64,000 bases of DNA from Polaribacter sp. IC066. GTDB taxonomy: Bacteria > Bacteroidota > Bacteroidia > Flavobacteriales > Flavobacteriaceae. Shown piece after piece: positions 8,964 through 17,711 of the stretch. The stretch is from positions 16,931 through 80,930 of the forward strand of contig NZ_VORR01000017.1 of assembly GCF_007997085.1 (NCBI RefSeq), read 5' to 3'. The notes beneath the pieces were generated by a model. The model was given only the letters and a program-made list of their open reading frames with translations. It searched no databases and had not been told where the DNA came from. Within the stretch, counting starts at the first letter, position 1, and the number at the start of each line of letters is the position of its first letter. Both the position numbers and the translations under genes were made by a program.

Positions 8964-8971
8964 CAAAAATA
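8964..8971 (-). promoter_or_regulatory. -7 box for DUF6607 operon
   Basis: On the minus strand this reads TATTTTTG, a match to the Bacteroidetes -7 consensus TAnnTTTG. It lies 33 bp ahead of the DUF6607 ATG. The -33 region would fall over the palindrome at 8980-8998. Confidence 0.55.
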
Positions 8972-8979
8972 TAAAATTT

Positions 8980-8998
8980 ATTTAGATTTAATTAAAAT
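8980..8998. promoter_or_regulatory. Candidate Fur-type operator shared by divergent genes
   Basis: ATTTAGATT-T-AATTAAAAT is a 19-bp imperfect palindrome with 7 of 9 arm positions matching. It sits between the two opposed -7 boxes and overlaps both predicted -33 regions, so one regulator could repress both directions. The AT-rich form resembles Fur boxes. The assignment to Fur is inference from the haem/iron gene content. Confidence 0.4.
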
Positions 8999-9005
8999 AA
9001 GGAAT

Positions 9006-9013
9006 TATATTTG
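9006..9013 (+). promoter_or_regulatory. -7 box for TonB receptor gene
   Basis: TATATTTG matches TAnnTTTG exactly and lies 16 bp before the ATG at 9030. A weak TTTA at 8981-8984 lies about 21 bp upstream as a possible -33 element. The leader would be very short. Confidence 0.55.
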
Positions 9014-9029
9014 CGTAAAATTATTAAGA

Positions 9030-11078
9030 ATGTTTCTAAATAGAGTTTTTGTCTTACTATTTTTTAGTATTGCTTTTACCACTTTTTCTCAAAAGAAAGA
9101 GGTGAAAAAAGATTCTGTGGAAGTAAATGCGTTAAATGAAGTTGTAATTACGGCAACAAGAACTGTTAGGCAATTGTCTTCTTTGCCAATGCCTGTAACG
9201 TTAATTTCTAAAGAACAAATTCAAAAATCTGGAACAACAAGGTTAAAGGATATTTTGATAGAACAAACAGGAATTAATTTTGTAACCGATCAAAGCGGAT
9301 TTACAGGGGTTCAATTGCAAGGTTTATCAGCAGAATATACGTTAATTATGATTGACGGTGTGCCTTTAGTTGGGCGAAGTTCTGGTAATTTAGATTTGAG
9401 TAGAATTACGGTAAACAACATTAAACAGATAGAAATTGTAAAAGGTCCATCATCTTCTTTATATGGTTCTGAAGCTTTGGGTGGAGTTATCAATATAATT
9501 ACAGAGAAACCAAAAGGAGATGTTTTAAAGGGTGATGTTGGTTATTTTGTAAGACTAGGTGCCAGAGACGAATTAGATATTAATACAAATTTTGTTTATA
9601 AAAAAGGAAAATTTGGTGCAGCTGCTGGTATTAATTTAAATTCTAGTGGAGGTTTTGATTTGAGCCCGACAACAATTTCAAAAACTACAGAAGCCTATCA
9701 AAATTACACGAGCAACTTACAGTTAACCTATGATTTTTCTAAAAAGCTAAATATTTTTACTTCTCAACGCTATTTTTATGAAACGCAAGGAGAGAATAAT
9801 ATTCAAAGTGATTGGAATTCTAATACAGAATTAAGGCATCAAATAAATGATATATGGAATGTTAATTACACTTTTTATGCAACTCAATTTACAACGGAAA
9901 GTCAGTTTAATGGGGTGTTAGCAGAATTTAATCAAACGTTAATAAGACCAGAAATTAGAGTCACAACAGCTTTAAAAAATAGTACATTAATAACTGGTTT
10001 AGGTGCAAATTTTGATGCTTTGGATAGAACTTTCTTTGATAAAAAAGAGACTTTTAATTCCAAATATATTTTTGCCCAATATGATTTTCATCCCACAGAA
10101 AAAATAAATTTAATTGTAGGCGCAAGATTTGATAATCATAACAAATACAAATCTGCATTCAGTCCAAAAATATCATCATCCTATAAAATAAATGATTGGT
10201 TATCAGCAAAAGCTTCCGTGGGTTATGGATTTAAAGCACCAGATTTTAGACAACTTTTTTTTAACTTTAATAATAGAGCAGGAGGTTATATTGTTTTAGG
10301 AACTAGAACTTTACATGATTTATATGGCGATGAACCTAATGTAAAATCTATAGAAAAAGATTTAAAACCAGAAAATTCTATTGGCTATAATGTTGGTTTT
10401 GAAGTGAAGCCTATTTCAGATGTAAAAATTAATATCAATTTTTTTAGAAATGATATTAATGATTTGATAAATACGGTGGCGCTTCAAGGAAGTTTGCCAA
10501 ATATCAGTACAGGAACTTCTGTGTTTTATTATGAAAACAGAGATCAGGTTTTTACACAAGGGGTAGAATTGGATGTTAAGATTAAAATTTCAGACAATTT
10601 TAATTTTGTTGGTGGTTATCAGTTTTTGGATGCAAAAGACAAACAAGAAGTACGAAATATAGAAACTGGCACGGTTTTCTATCGAAAAACGCCTTTAGCT
10701 CCATCAGTTGCTCTTAAAAAATCAGATTATTTTGGACTGCCAAACAGGTCTAAACATACGGCAAATGCAAAATTATTTTACCAGAATTTAACACATGATT
10801 TTTCTACAAACATAAGAGCAATTTATAGAAGTAAATATGCTTTGTTTGATACGAATAGCAGTCAGAATATTATTGATAAATACGATGATTTTGTAGCCGG
10901 TAATGCACAAATAAATATGGCGATAGAAAAAACATTTTTCGATTTATTGAATTTTCAGCTAGGTGTAGACAACCTTTTTGATGAAAAGGGATTAGAAAAC
11001 GAAACAGCATTCCCTAATAATGACGCAGTGTTATTAGTAGGAAGAAATTATTATGGTAGAGTACGATTCAATTTTTAA
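9030..11078 (+). CDS. TonB-dependent outer-membrane receptor (HmuR-like)
   Basis: This 682-residue receptor has a signal peptide (1-21). The region LNEVVITATRT (about 35-45) acts as TonB box and start of the plug, and the plug core includes SKEQIQKSGTTRLKDIL and KGPSSSLYGSEALGGVINII. The rest is a beta-barrel ending in an aromatic residue (RVRFNF), as needed for outer-membrane assembly. It imports an iron compound using TonB energy. The next gene, 32 bp on, encodes a HmuY-type haem-binding lipoprotein, so haem is the likely cargo. The length suits the ColI/HmuR class without a SusC-type extension. It is divergent from the DUF6607 operon. Confidence 0.92.
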   Translation: MFLNRVFVLLFFSIAFTTFSQKKEVKKDSVEVNALNEVVITATRTVRQLSSLPMPVTLISKEQIQKSGTTRLKDILIEQTGINFVTDQSGFTGVQLQGLSAEYTLIMIDGVPLVGRSSGNLDLSRITVNNIKQIEIVKGPSSSLYGSEALGGVINIITEKPKGDVLKGDVGYFVRLGARDELDINTNFVYKKGKFGAAAGINLNSSGGFDLSPTTISKTTEAYQNYTSNLQLTYDFSKKLNIFTSQRYFYETQGENNIQSDWNSNTELRHQINDIWNVNYTFYATQFTTESQFNGVLAEFNQTLIRPEIRVTTALKNSTLITGLGANFDALDRTFFDKKETFNSKYIFAQYDFHPTEKINLIVGARFDNHNKYKSAFSPKISSSYKINDWLSAKASVGYGFKAPDFRQLFFNFNNRAGGYIVLGTRTLHDLYGDEPNVKSIEKDLKPENSIGYNVGFEVKPISDVKININFFRNDINDLINTVALQGSLPNISTGTSVFYYENRDQVFTQGVELDVKIKISDNFNFVGGYQFLDAKDKQEVRNIETGTVFYRKTPLAPSVALKKSDYFGLPNRSKHTANAKLFYQNLTHDFSTNIRAIYRSKYALFDTNSSQNIIDKYDDFVAGNAQINMAIEKTFFDLLNFQLGVDNLFDEKGLENETAFPNNDAVLLVGRNYYGRVRFNF

Positions 11079-11110
11079 AATAAATATATATAAATAGTAA
11101 AATAAGTAAA

Positions 11111-11728
11111 ATGAGAAATTTAAAATCAATTTTAGTAATCGCTTTTGTAAGTTTAACACTAACTTCTTGTAATGATGACGACGCGCCAGTTTTAGAACCG
11201 GCAGTTTCTAATCAAGCGATCAATATTCCCGCACCTCAAATAGGTGGCGCTGGTCAGGGACCCGTCTCTGGAGCGTTTACAAAATTTAGCTTTAAATCGG
11301 GAACTGTGGTAACTGATGCTAGTTGGGATATTGCTTTTAGAGGAACTGACATTTTAGTAAATGGAGGTTCTAAAATTGGTTTAACTGATGAACCAGCGAG
11401 AACAGCTAACGGATCTTTAGCAATTGAAACTGGAGCTTTTGAAAGTATTTTAGAAGCACCTGAAGATGCAAATTTTAAGCAAGATGCAACAGATGTTTAT
11501 GCTTTGCCTATTGGTAGTGGAAATGGTTGGTATACGTATAACAGACAAAATAATGTGATAAACCCAATTTCGGGAAAAGTTATTGTCGTTAAAACAAACG
11601 ATGGGCATTATGCAAAAATGGAAATCATTAGTTATTATAAAGATTTAGATGCTTCTAACCCAAGAAATGGAAGATTTTACACATTTAATTATGTGTACAA
11701 TCCTAATTTAGGGGATAAGAGTTTATAA
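11111..11728 (+). CDS. HmuY-family haem-binding lipoprotein
   Basis: This 205-residue lipoprotein has the lipobox LTSC (Cys20) followed by the acidic NDDDAP, a surface-export-type signal in Bacteroidetes. The body has the HmuY pattern: FTKFSFKSGTVVTDASWDIAFRG (about 57-79), then WYTYNRQNNVINPISGKVIVVKTNDGHYAKMEIISYY (about 139-175) and a final FNYVYNP. HmuY proteins capture haem at the cell surface and pass it to the paired TonB receptor encoded just upstream. Candidate ligand His/Met residues are not obvious apart from His and Met in GHYAKME. A strong terminator follows, so it closes the rightward two-gene unit. Confidence 0.85.
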   Translation: MRNLKSILVIAFVSLTLTSCNDDDAPVLEPAVSNQAINIPAPQIGGAGQGPVSGAFTKFSFKSGTVVTDASWDIAFRGTDILVNGGSKIGLTDEPARTANGSLAIETGAFESILEAPEDANFKQDATDVYALPIGSGNGWYTYNRQNNVINPISGKVIVVKTNDGHYAKMEIISYYKDLDASNPRNGRFYTFNYVYNPNLGDKSL

Positions 11729-11753
11729 GTAGTGTATTATTTGAATTTTGTTT

Positions 11754-11789
11754 AAAAGCCATCTAAACGAGAGTCTAGATGGCTTTTTT
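11754..11789 (+). terminator. Rho-independent terminator after HmuY gene
   Basis: Perfect 12-bp arms AAAAGCCATCTA (11754-11765) and TAGATGGCTTTT (11776-11787) with a 10-nt loop run into six T residues. Confidence 0.88.
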
Positions 11790-12045
11790 ATAATTTAGTA
11801 TTTCTAAATTTTTTAGTGACCCTAAAAATAGTTGCTTTCTAGGGCACTTTATTTTTGATTAAATCCATTCAAATTTAAAGGTACCTTTTGCCTATTCTTG
11901 GTTTTTTTTAAATATAATTTATTGAAAATAAGAAGCACATTTAGGTAACGAACTATGTTTTTAAGAGACTTGATGAGGATACTAAATAGCGTTAAAATAA
12001 ATTTATTTTTTAGTAATTCCTAAAACAATCGATTTTAACGATAAA

Positions 12046-12077
12046 ATTGACGTCTCTAAAGTGTTAGAAACGTCAAT
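12046..12077 (-). terminator. Terminator of the 12104-12721 gene
   Basis: ATTGACGTCTCTAA (12046-12059) and TTAGAAACGTCAAT (12064-12077) pair with one mismatch. Read leftward, the stem is followed by TTTTATCG. It sits 27 bp beyond the stop codon of the leftward gene. Confidence 0.6.
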
Positions 12078-12103
12078 CTAAAAGTGTGGAACTATCTTTG
12101 TTT

Positions 12104-12721
12104 TTAAAAATTAATCGCTAATAAATTTAAGCTGCTAGACAATGTTTTATCTAATTCTGTTTTAAAAGGTTTATTCAAATAAGGATAGATACTATTACCA
12201 ATTTGTAACTCTAAATTTTCTGATAGAATATAGTTCACAATTAACAGATTTAGCATTTTAGGATAATTGCCATAAAGGTTGTCGTTTTTGTCTGAATATT
12301 TTTTACTTCCATTCAGTAAGCCTTCTTGTAAAATTTTTGCTGTTATCAGGTTATCTATAAATTTTTGATTTGTAGCTAGAATCATACTTTTTTTAGCGGT
12401 TACACTTATTTTAGAAGAAATAATTTCTTCGACTGCTAAAAATTGAGCTGTTGTATTCTGGTCTAAATCAATCAATAATGAAGTCAAGCTTTTGTCATGA
12501 ATTTCTTTTAAAGAAAATTTTCCTTCATTAACTTTTATAAGATTGTTAAAATCAAGAGATACGATTCTCGGATTATTGACAAAATGAGCATTTTCATTGT
12601 TATTTGCCATAAAAGCATTTTTCTGATGGTTGTTAAACGTTCTTAAAATATCAGAAGAATTTTCTTGTGCAAAAGAAAAATTAATAATTAATACGAAACA
12701 TATAGATAGTAGATTTTTCAT
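12104..12721 (-). CDS. Secreted protein of unknown function
   Basis: This 205-residue protein has a clear signal peptide (1-18, FSFAQ). I do not recognise the mature part. It has an Asn-rich start (NNNENAHFVNNPRIVSLDFNN) and a helical body with many Leu and Ile residues, and it has no Cys, so disulfides and metal-thiolate sites are excluded. It stands alone: its own terminator lies downstream, and a 296-bp AT-rich upstream region separates it from the divergent sucrose locus. It is probably periplasmic or outer-membrane associated. Confidence 0.7.
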   Translation of the reverse strand: MKNLLSICFVLIINFSFAQENSSDILRTFNNHQKNAFMANNNENAHFVNNPRIVSLDFNNLIKVNEGKFSLKEIHDKSLTSLLIDLDQNTTAQFLAVEEIISSKISVTAKKSMILATNQKFIDNLITAKILQEGLLNGSKKYSDKNDNLYGNYPKMLNLLIVNYILSENLELQIGNSIYPYLNKPFKTELDKTLSSSLNLLAINF

Positions 12722-13017
12722 AATTGATAGTTTACACTACAAATATAATAGTATTACTTTCATTTTAGAGAGTGATATATTTATTTAACATTTAATTAAC
12801 ATATTTTTTGTTTTAAATATTAGAAATAAGAGTGGGCCCTTTGTAATATTCTAATTTTAACCACCTAATATTCTTTATACTATATTTAAAATAGACAAAA
12901 AATAAGACTATCATAAAAGTATATTTAAGAGTAAATATTAGTCTCATATGAGCTCATTTATTGATTAAAATTTTTATAATTTGGCATAATTAGAAGTAAT
13001 TTAAAAAACATATTTAA

Positions 13018-15117
13018 ATGGTAGACAATAGTTTAGGGAGTAAAAATGATATACAATTAGTATCTTTTGACATCGATAACACACTAATTGATTTTCATAC
13101 GTACAAGAGTAATTTTACAAAAACTTGGATAAAATATGCGAATGATATCGATATTATTGTTACTTATAATACCGGCAGGTTAATCGATGACGTTTTAAAT
13201 CTTATTAATAAAGGTGTGTTGCCAAAACCTGATTATATTATTTCTGGAGTAGGAACACACATTTATAATTATAAAGAAAAGAGCGTAGAAAAGGAATTTA
13301 ATGATGTACTGGATGATGGTTGGAATTTAGAAGCCGTAGAAACTATCATCAATAAAATAGACCACCCTATTAGTGAGCAACCAAGTAAATTTCAACACTC
13401 TTATAAAAGAAGTTATTTTTTTCATGATGCAAGTGAAGAGCTTGTAGAAAATGTAGCGCGAGATTTTGCAAACGCTAACATGGATGTAAACGTTATTTAT
13501 TCAGGTGATAAATTTTTAGATATTGTACCAAAATGGGCAAATAAAGGAAATGCACTACAATGGTTATTAAGAAGGTTAAGTTTAAAAACAAACCAAGTTT
13601 TAGTTGCAGGAGATAGCGGAAACGATTCTGCAATGTTCGATTTGAAGGATGTTTCAGGAATTGTCGTTGCGAATGCGCACGAGGAATTATATAAGTACAC
13701 CAAGCATAAAAATGTCTATCACACAGAAAAAGAAAAAGGTGATGGGATTATTGAAGGTTTAATTTATTACCAAATTTTACCAAAGGAAGCAATAGAAGGT
13801 CTTAATGTAGATCATTCAGAAGATTTTTTTATTAAAAAAGAACTAGATACTATTTCGTTAGAAGATGATAATGAAAAAATAGCATTAATACAAGAAGGGT
13901 ATGAAAAAGCGATTGAAGCCTTGCGAAAAAATATAACTCCATTAGGGTTTTCTGCTTGCTCTATACCCGATAATATACCAAACGGAACCGATGAAAATTA
14001 TCATTCTGTGTGGGCAAGAGATGGCGCAATTACCGTAATTGGCTCGCTGTCTTTAATTGATGATGAAGAAATACACAAATGTCAGCGTCAAACTTTAGTT
14101 ACTTTGTTAGAAAACATTTCTAGAAATGGCCAAATTCCTGCCAATGTAAGGTTAAAAGATCAAAAACCAGATTATTCTGGAGTCGGTGGTATTTGCTCTA
14201 TCGATAGTGGTATTTGGGTAGTAATCGCTTTCTATGAATATGTTAATGTTACAAAAGACATTTTGTTTTTAAGAAAATATATTTCAGATATTAAGGAAAC
14301 GATGAGGTGGTTGGGCGCACATGATAGCAATAATGATGCACTTTTAGAAATTCCGGAAGCTGGAGATTGGACGGATTTATTCGGAAGAAGTTATAATATT
14401 TTATACGATGAAATTTTGTGGTACCGCTCTAATGTTTGTTTTGGACGTATGTTAGAAATGCTTGGAGACCATGAAGATGCAGGAGAATATATCAGATGGT
14501 CTCAAGTGATTAAAAAAGAAATTGTTCGTAATTTTTGGCCATCAACACAGCAACAATTATTTCATTCGGTTTCTTTTGCCGAAAAACAATTTACTTTAGG
14601 AGATACTTCTTATTTAATAGCACAAACTACACCGTTCGATTTTAGCTGGCGTTGTGATATTCTTGGAAATGTATTGGCCTTTTTACACGGAACCATAGAT
14701 TCAGAAAAAGCACACCAAACGTTTAAATTTATGCTAGGTGTTGGCGCTAATGATCCATTTCCGGTTGCAAATGTCTATCCAGTTGTAAGTCCTGGTGATC
14801 CAGATTGGAAGCCTTATTATACCGTAAACTTACTCAACTTACCAAATCATTATCACAATGGTGGTATTTGGCCTTTTGTAGGCGGATTTTGGGTAAAGTA
14901 TGTAAATAAATTAGGGTTTCGAGATATCGCAATTGCAGAATTACACAAATTGGCGCTTATCAATAAAGAGGGGATCAACAATGAATGGGAATTTAATGAA
15001 TGGGCGCATGGCGTTACAGGAAAACCCATGGGAAAAGCTTATCAGGCTTGGTCTGCTGCGCAATATATTGCGGCATGTCACGATTTAAAAATAACGAAAA
15101 CTAACGCTAAAAATTAA
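13018..15117 (+). CDS. HAD sucrose-phosphatase-like / GH100-like glycosidase fusion
   Basis: This 699-residue cytoplasmic protein has two enzymes. Residues 11-250 form a HAD-IIB phosphatase of the sucrose-phosphate phosphatase type: D18-x-D20-x-T22 in FDIDNTLID, SGVGTHIY with a cap domain, DIVPKWANKG (168-177) and GDSGND (199-203 region). Residues 285-690 form an (alpha/alpha)6 glycosidase close to GH100 alkaline/neutral invertases, with YHSVWARDG (328-336), EAGDWTD (447-453), YHNGGIWP (612-619) and TGKPMGKAYQAWSAAQY (667-683). The fusion would release sugar from a sugar phosphate and then cleave the glycoside. The next gene, 3 bp on, is a sucrose-phosphate-synthase-like transferase. Sucrose is the likely sugar; mannosylfructose is an alternative. 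The catalytic acids of the second domain are not assigned with certainty. Confidence 0.8.
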   Translation: MVDNSLGSKNDIQLVSFDIDNTLIDFHTYKSNFTKTWIKYANDIDIIVTYNTGRLIDDVLNLINKGVLPKPDYIISGVGTHIYNYKEKSVEKEFNDVLDDGWNLEAVETIINKIDHPISEQPSKFQHSYKRSYFFHDASEELVENVARDFANANMDVNVIYSGDKFLDIVPKWANKGNALQWLLRRLSLKTNQVLVAGDSGNDSAMFDLKDVSGIVVANAHEELYKYTKHKNVYHTEKEKGDGIIEGLIYYQILPKEAIEGLNVDHSEDFFIKKELDTISLEDDNEKIALIQEGYEKAIEALRKNITPLGFSACSIPDNIPNGTDENYHSVWARDGAITVIGSLSLIDDEEIHKCQRQTLVTLLENISRNGQIPANVRLKDQKPDYSGVGGICSIDSGIWVVIAFYEYVNVTKDILFLRKYISDIKETMRWLGAHDSNNDALLEIPEAGDWTDLFGRSYNILYDEILWYRSNVCFGRMLEMLGDHEDAGEYIRWSQVIKKEIVRNFWPSTQQQLFHSVSFAEKQFTLGDTSYLIAQTTPFDFSWRCDILGNVLAFLHGTIDSEKAHQTFKFMLGVGANDPFPVANVYPVVSPGDPDWKPYYTVNLLNLPNHYHNGGIWPFVGGFWVKYVNKLGFRDIAIAELHKLALINKEGINNEWEFNEWAHGVTGKPMGKAYQAWSAAQYIAACHDLKITKTNAKN

Positions 15118-15120
15118 CGT

Positions 15121-16395
15121 ATGAAATCAATTTTAATGATCTCTTTACATGGATATGTGGGAGCAAATGCAGAATTAGGAAAACCAGATACTGGTGGTCA
15201 AGTAGTGTATGTTTTAGAATTAGCAGAAAGATTTAGCAGACTGGGCAAACGGGTAGATTTAGTAACGCGGCAGTTTGAAGATCAACCAGAATATGATAAT
15301 GTAAACGAGAATTATAGTGTTTGGAGAATTCCTTTTGGGGGCAAGAAATTTATCCGAAAAGAAGACATGCATGATCATTTAAAAAAGTTTGTCACGAATA
15401 CTTTGGCGGCCATAAAAAAAGAAAATAAAAAATATGATGTTGTCTATTCGCATTATTGGGATGCTGGTTGGGCTGGACAAAAAATTGCGGAAGAATTAGG
15501 TATTTGTCATGTGCATACGCCACATTCTTTAGGTTGGTGGAAACAGCATTCTATGGGCAGTGATATGGAAGAAAAAGAAATGGAGAAAACCTACCGTTTT
15601 AAAGAACGTATCAGAAAAGAATATTTTGTGTATCAGATGTGCAATTTTGTGATCGCAACGACCTTACCACAAGTGGAACTCTTGGTGCAGCAATATGATA
15701 TGCTTCCCAAGAACTGCAGTATGATTCCTCCAGGAATAGATGAAAATAGATTTTATCCCGTTCCGTCTAAAGAGAAGGATAAAATTCGTTTAAAATACGA
15801 TATCAATCCGACAGATATTTTGGCTTTGGGAAGAATGGCACATAATAAAGGATATGATTTATTAATAAATGCTTTACCAACTGTTTTTGCATTATGCCCA
15901 GAAGCAAGATTAGTAGCTTGTATTGGAGGAGATTCTAAACAAGATCAAGAAGGAATTGAAAAATTAAAACAAGTTGCAACAGAAATTGGAGTGATGGATA
16001 AAATTAAGTGGAATAATTATATTGAGGATAAAGATTTAGCAAATGTGTATAGATCTGCTAGTATTTTTGCAATGCCTTCTAGATATGAACCTTTTGGTAT
16101 GGTTGCTATTGAAGCAATGGCTTGCGGAACCCCAAGTGTAATTACCGTTCATGGTGGTTTGTGTGATTTAATTGATTTTGGAAATCAGGCTTTATTTGCA
16201 GATCCTCATAGACCTGTAGAATTTGGAGCCATGATGGCAATGCCGCTTTTATATCCTAATTTACGAAACGAAATGTCTGTGGAAGGGGCACGTTTTGCGC
16301 GTAGAAATTTTGGTTGGACTGGGATTGCCAAAAGAATGCTTTCTATTTTTGCAAGTTCAATTAACCAGCAAACGATGGAATCTAATATTTATTAG
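15121..16395 (+). CDS. GT4 glycosyltransferase, sucrose-phosphate-synthase-like
   Basis: This 424-residue GT-B enzyme has the SPS/sucrose-synthase signature SLHGYVGANAELGKPDTGGQ at 8-27, HTPHSLGWWKQ (132-142) and IPPGIDENRFYP. It also has the donor site R238-x4-K243 in ALGRMAHNKGYD and the EX7E motif E323-E331 in YEPFGMVAIEAMACG. It would transfer glucose from a nucleotide sugar to fructose-6-phosphate. It lacks the C-terminal phosphatase-like domain of plant SPS; here the phosphatase is fused to the upstream glycosidase. The ATG lies only 3 bp after the previous stop, with no ribosome site of its own, so the two are translationally coupled. The acceptor is inferred; related enzymes make mannosylfructose phosphate. 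Confidence 0.85.
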   Translation: MKSILMISLHGYVGANAELGKPDTGGQVVYVLELAERFSRLGKRVDLVTRQFEDQPEYDNVNENYSVWRIPFGGKKFIRKEDMHDHLKKFVTNTLAAIKKENKKYDVVYSHYWDAGWAGQKIAEELGICHVHTPHSLGWWKQHSMGSDMEEKEMEKTYRFKERIRKEYFVYQMCNFVIATTLPQVELLVQQYDMLPKNCSMIPPGIDENRFYPVPSKEKDKIRLKYDINPTDILALGRMAHNKGYDLLINALPTVFALCPEARLVACIGGDSKQDQEGIEKLKQVATEIGVMDKIKWNNYIEDKDLANVYRSASIFAMPSRYEPFGMVAIEAMACGTPSVITVHGGLCDLIDFGNQALFADPHRPVEFGAMMAMPLLYPNLRNEMSVEGARFARRNFGWTGIAKRMLSIFASSINQQTMESNIY

Positions 16396-16402
16396 TGAAA
16401 CT

Positions 16403-16440
16403 CAATTTTGATAAAAAGCGAAGCTTTGAAATCAAAATTG
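16403..16440. repeat. Palindromic repeat after GT4 gene
   Basis: Perfect 10-bp arms CAATTTTGAT (16403-16412) and ATCAAAATTG (16431-16440) enclose AAAAAGCGAAGC. The block starting GTGAAACTCAATTTT is matched at 41371-41416 by GTGAAGCTCAATTTT, again with perfect arms. It may act as a bidirectional terminator or transcript-end element; the family is unnamed to my knowledge. Confidence 0.65.
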
Positions 16441-16469
16441 CTAGTTGAACTAATCAACTTTTTAGCGAG

Positions 16470-16803
16470 ATCTCATATTTCAAATTATGATACTTTTTGT
16501 TGAAATATTAAGATTATATTTTTTCCTTGAGATCTCGATGGCGCTGTGTCGAGGTTGCCCGTTAGTAAATCTAAAAAACGGTTGCGTTTTTACGAATTAA
16601 GTTTTTTATCCTTGAACTAATGCCGATTTTTATCGGGATCTCGTATTTCAAATCTTGATATGCTCGGTGGGAATATTAAAATTATATTTTTTCCTTGAGA
16701 TCTCGATGGCGCTGTGCCGATGTTGCTGGTTATAGAGTCTAAAAACGTTTGGGTCTTTAAGAATTAAGTTTTTTATCCTTGAATTAATGCCGATTTTTAT
16801 CGG
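16470..16803. repeat. Tandem ~168-bp direct repeat, two copies
   Basis: Unit A is 16470-16637 and unit B is 16638-16803. Shared segments include TTCCTTGAGATCTCGATGGC, GAATTAAGTTTTTTATCCTT and AATGCCGATTTTTATCGG, in the same order and spacing. The units differ by scattered substitutions and a few single-base gaps, so the duplication is not recent. They contain no open frame of note. Confidence 0.85.
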
Positions 16804-16826
16804 AATTTAAATCTTTTATTAAAATT

Positions 16827-17711
16827 ATGAATAAAATTGTTTGTTTTGGTGAAGTTTTATGGGATGTTTTTCCGACGCATAAAAAAATTGGAGGAGCTCC
16901 TTTAAATGTTGCAACTCGTTTACAGTCTTTTTCTAATGAGGTTGCTATGATTAGTGCTGTCGGTGATGATGATTTAGGGAAATTGATTCTCAATTATTTG
17001 CAAGAACACCAAATAAATACAGAACATGTTCAAGTTTTAAACGATTTTAAAACAGGAGAAGTTACCGTAACCTTAAACAATAAAGGAGCCGCGACTTATA
17101 AAATTGAACATCCAAAGGCTTGGGATAAAATAGCATTCACAGAAAAGGCATCAAATTTGGTAAAACAAGCGGATGCTTTTGTTTTTGGAAGTTTAATTAC
17201 TAGAGACAAAGTTTCTAAAAATACTTTATATCAATTATTAGAATTTGCAGGCTATAAAGTTTTTGATATCAATTTAAGACCTCCTTTTTATGATAAAGAT
17301 GTTTTAATTGAACTAATGCAAAAAGCAGATTTCATTAAATTAAATGATGATGAATTGTATGAAGTCAGTGCTTTTATGGGTTCTAAATTTAATAATTTAG
17401 AGCAGAATTTACAATTTATATCAAAGGAAACAAATACCAAACATATTTGTGTGACTAAAGGGGAACATGGGGCTGTTTTATTGTTTGATGCTAAACTATA
17501 TTACAATAGTGGTTATAAAATTAAAGTTGCTGATACGGTAGGTTCTGGAGATTCTTTTTTAGGGTCATTAATTAGTAAGTTAACAAACGAAGAAAAACCG
17601 CAAAGAGCAATCGATTTTGCTTGCGCTGTTGGTGCTTTAGTGGCGCAGAGTGCAGGTGCAAACCCTAAAATTTCTAATCGGGAGATTGCTAATTTTATCT
17701 GTGGAAAGTAG
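16827..17711 (+). CDS. PfkB-family fructokinase
   Basis: This 294-residue cytoplasmic sugar kinase shows the PfkB signatures: GGAPLNVA (22-29) for sugar binding, GEVTVTL, DINLRPPFYD (147-156), LNDDE (172-176) and the anion-hole/catalytic DTVGSGDSFLG with D242 as base. DINLR plus GGAPLNVA is the pattern of fructokinases rather than ribokinases. It would phosphorylate fructose released by the GH100-like domain, returning fructose-6-phosphate to the glycosyltransferase or to glycolysis. It follows the GT4 gene in the same direction but across a 431-bp repeat block, so it may have its own promoter. Confidence 0.87.
   Translation: MNKIVCFGEVLWDVFPTHKKIGGAPLNVATRLQSFSNEVAMISAVGDDDLGKLILNYLQEHQINTEHVQVLNDFKTGEVTVTLNNKGAATYKIEHPKAWDKIAFTEKASNLVKQADAFVFGSLITRDKVSKNTLYQLLEFAGYKVFDINLRPPFYDKDVLIELMQKADFIKLNDDELYEVSAFMGSKFNNLEQNLQFISKETNTKHICVTKGEHGAVLLFDAKLYYNSGYKIKVADTVGSGDSFLGSLISKLTNEEKPQRAIDFACAVGALVAQSAGANPKISNREIANFICGK

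Larger units (their letters stand above)
11729..12103. other. 375-bp intergenic region with converging terminators
   Basis: It holds the terminator of the hmuY-type gene (11754-11789) and the leftward terminator of the 12104-12721 gene (12046-12077). A weak imperfect hairpin, GTGACCCTA/TAGGGCAC, lies around 11816-11850. I see no gene. Confidence 0.6.
16396..16826. other. 431-bp intergenic region made of repeats
   Basis: The whole gap between the GT4 and fructokinase genes consists of a hairpin element (16403-16440), a second small stem (AGTTGA 16443-16448 with TCAACT 16454-16459), and two tandem diverged copies of a ~168-bp unit. There is no gene. Confidence 0.75.
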
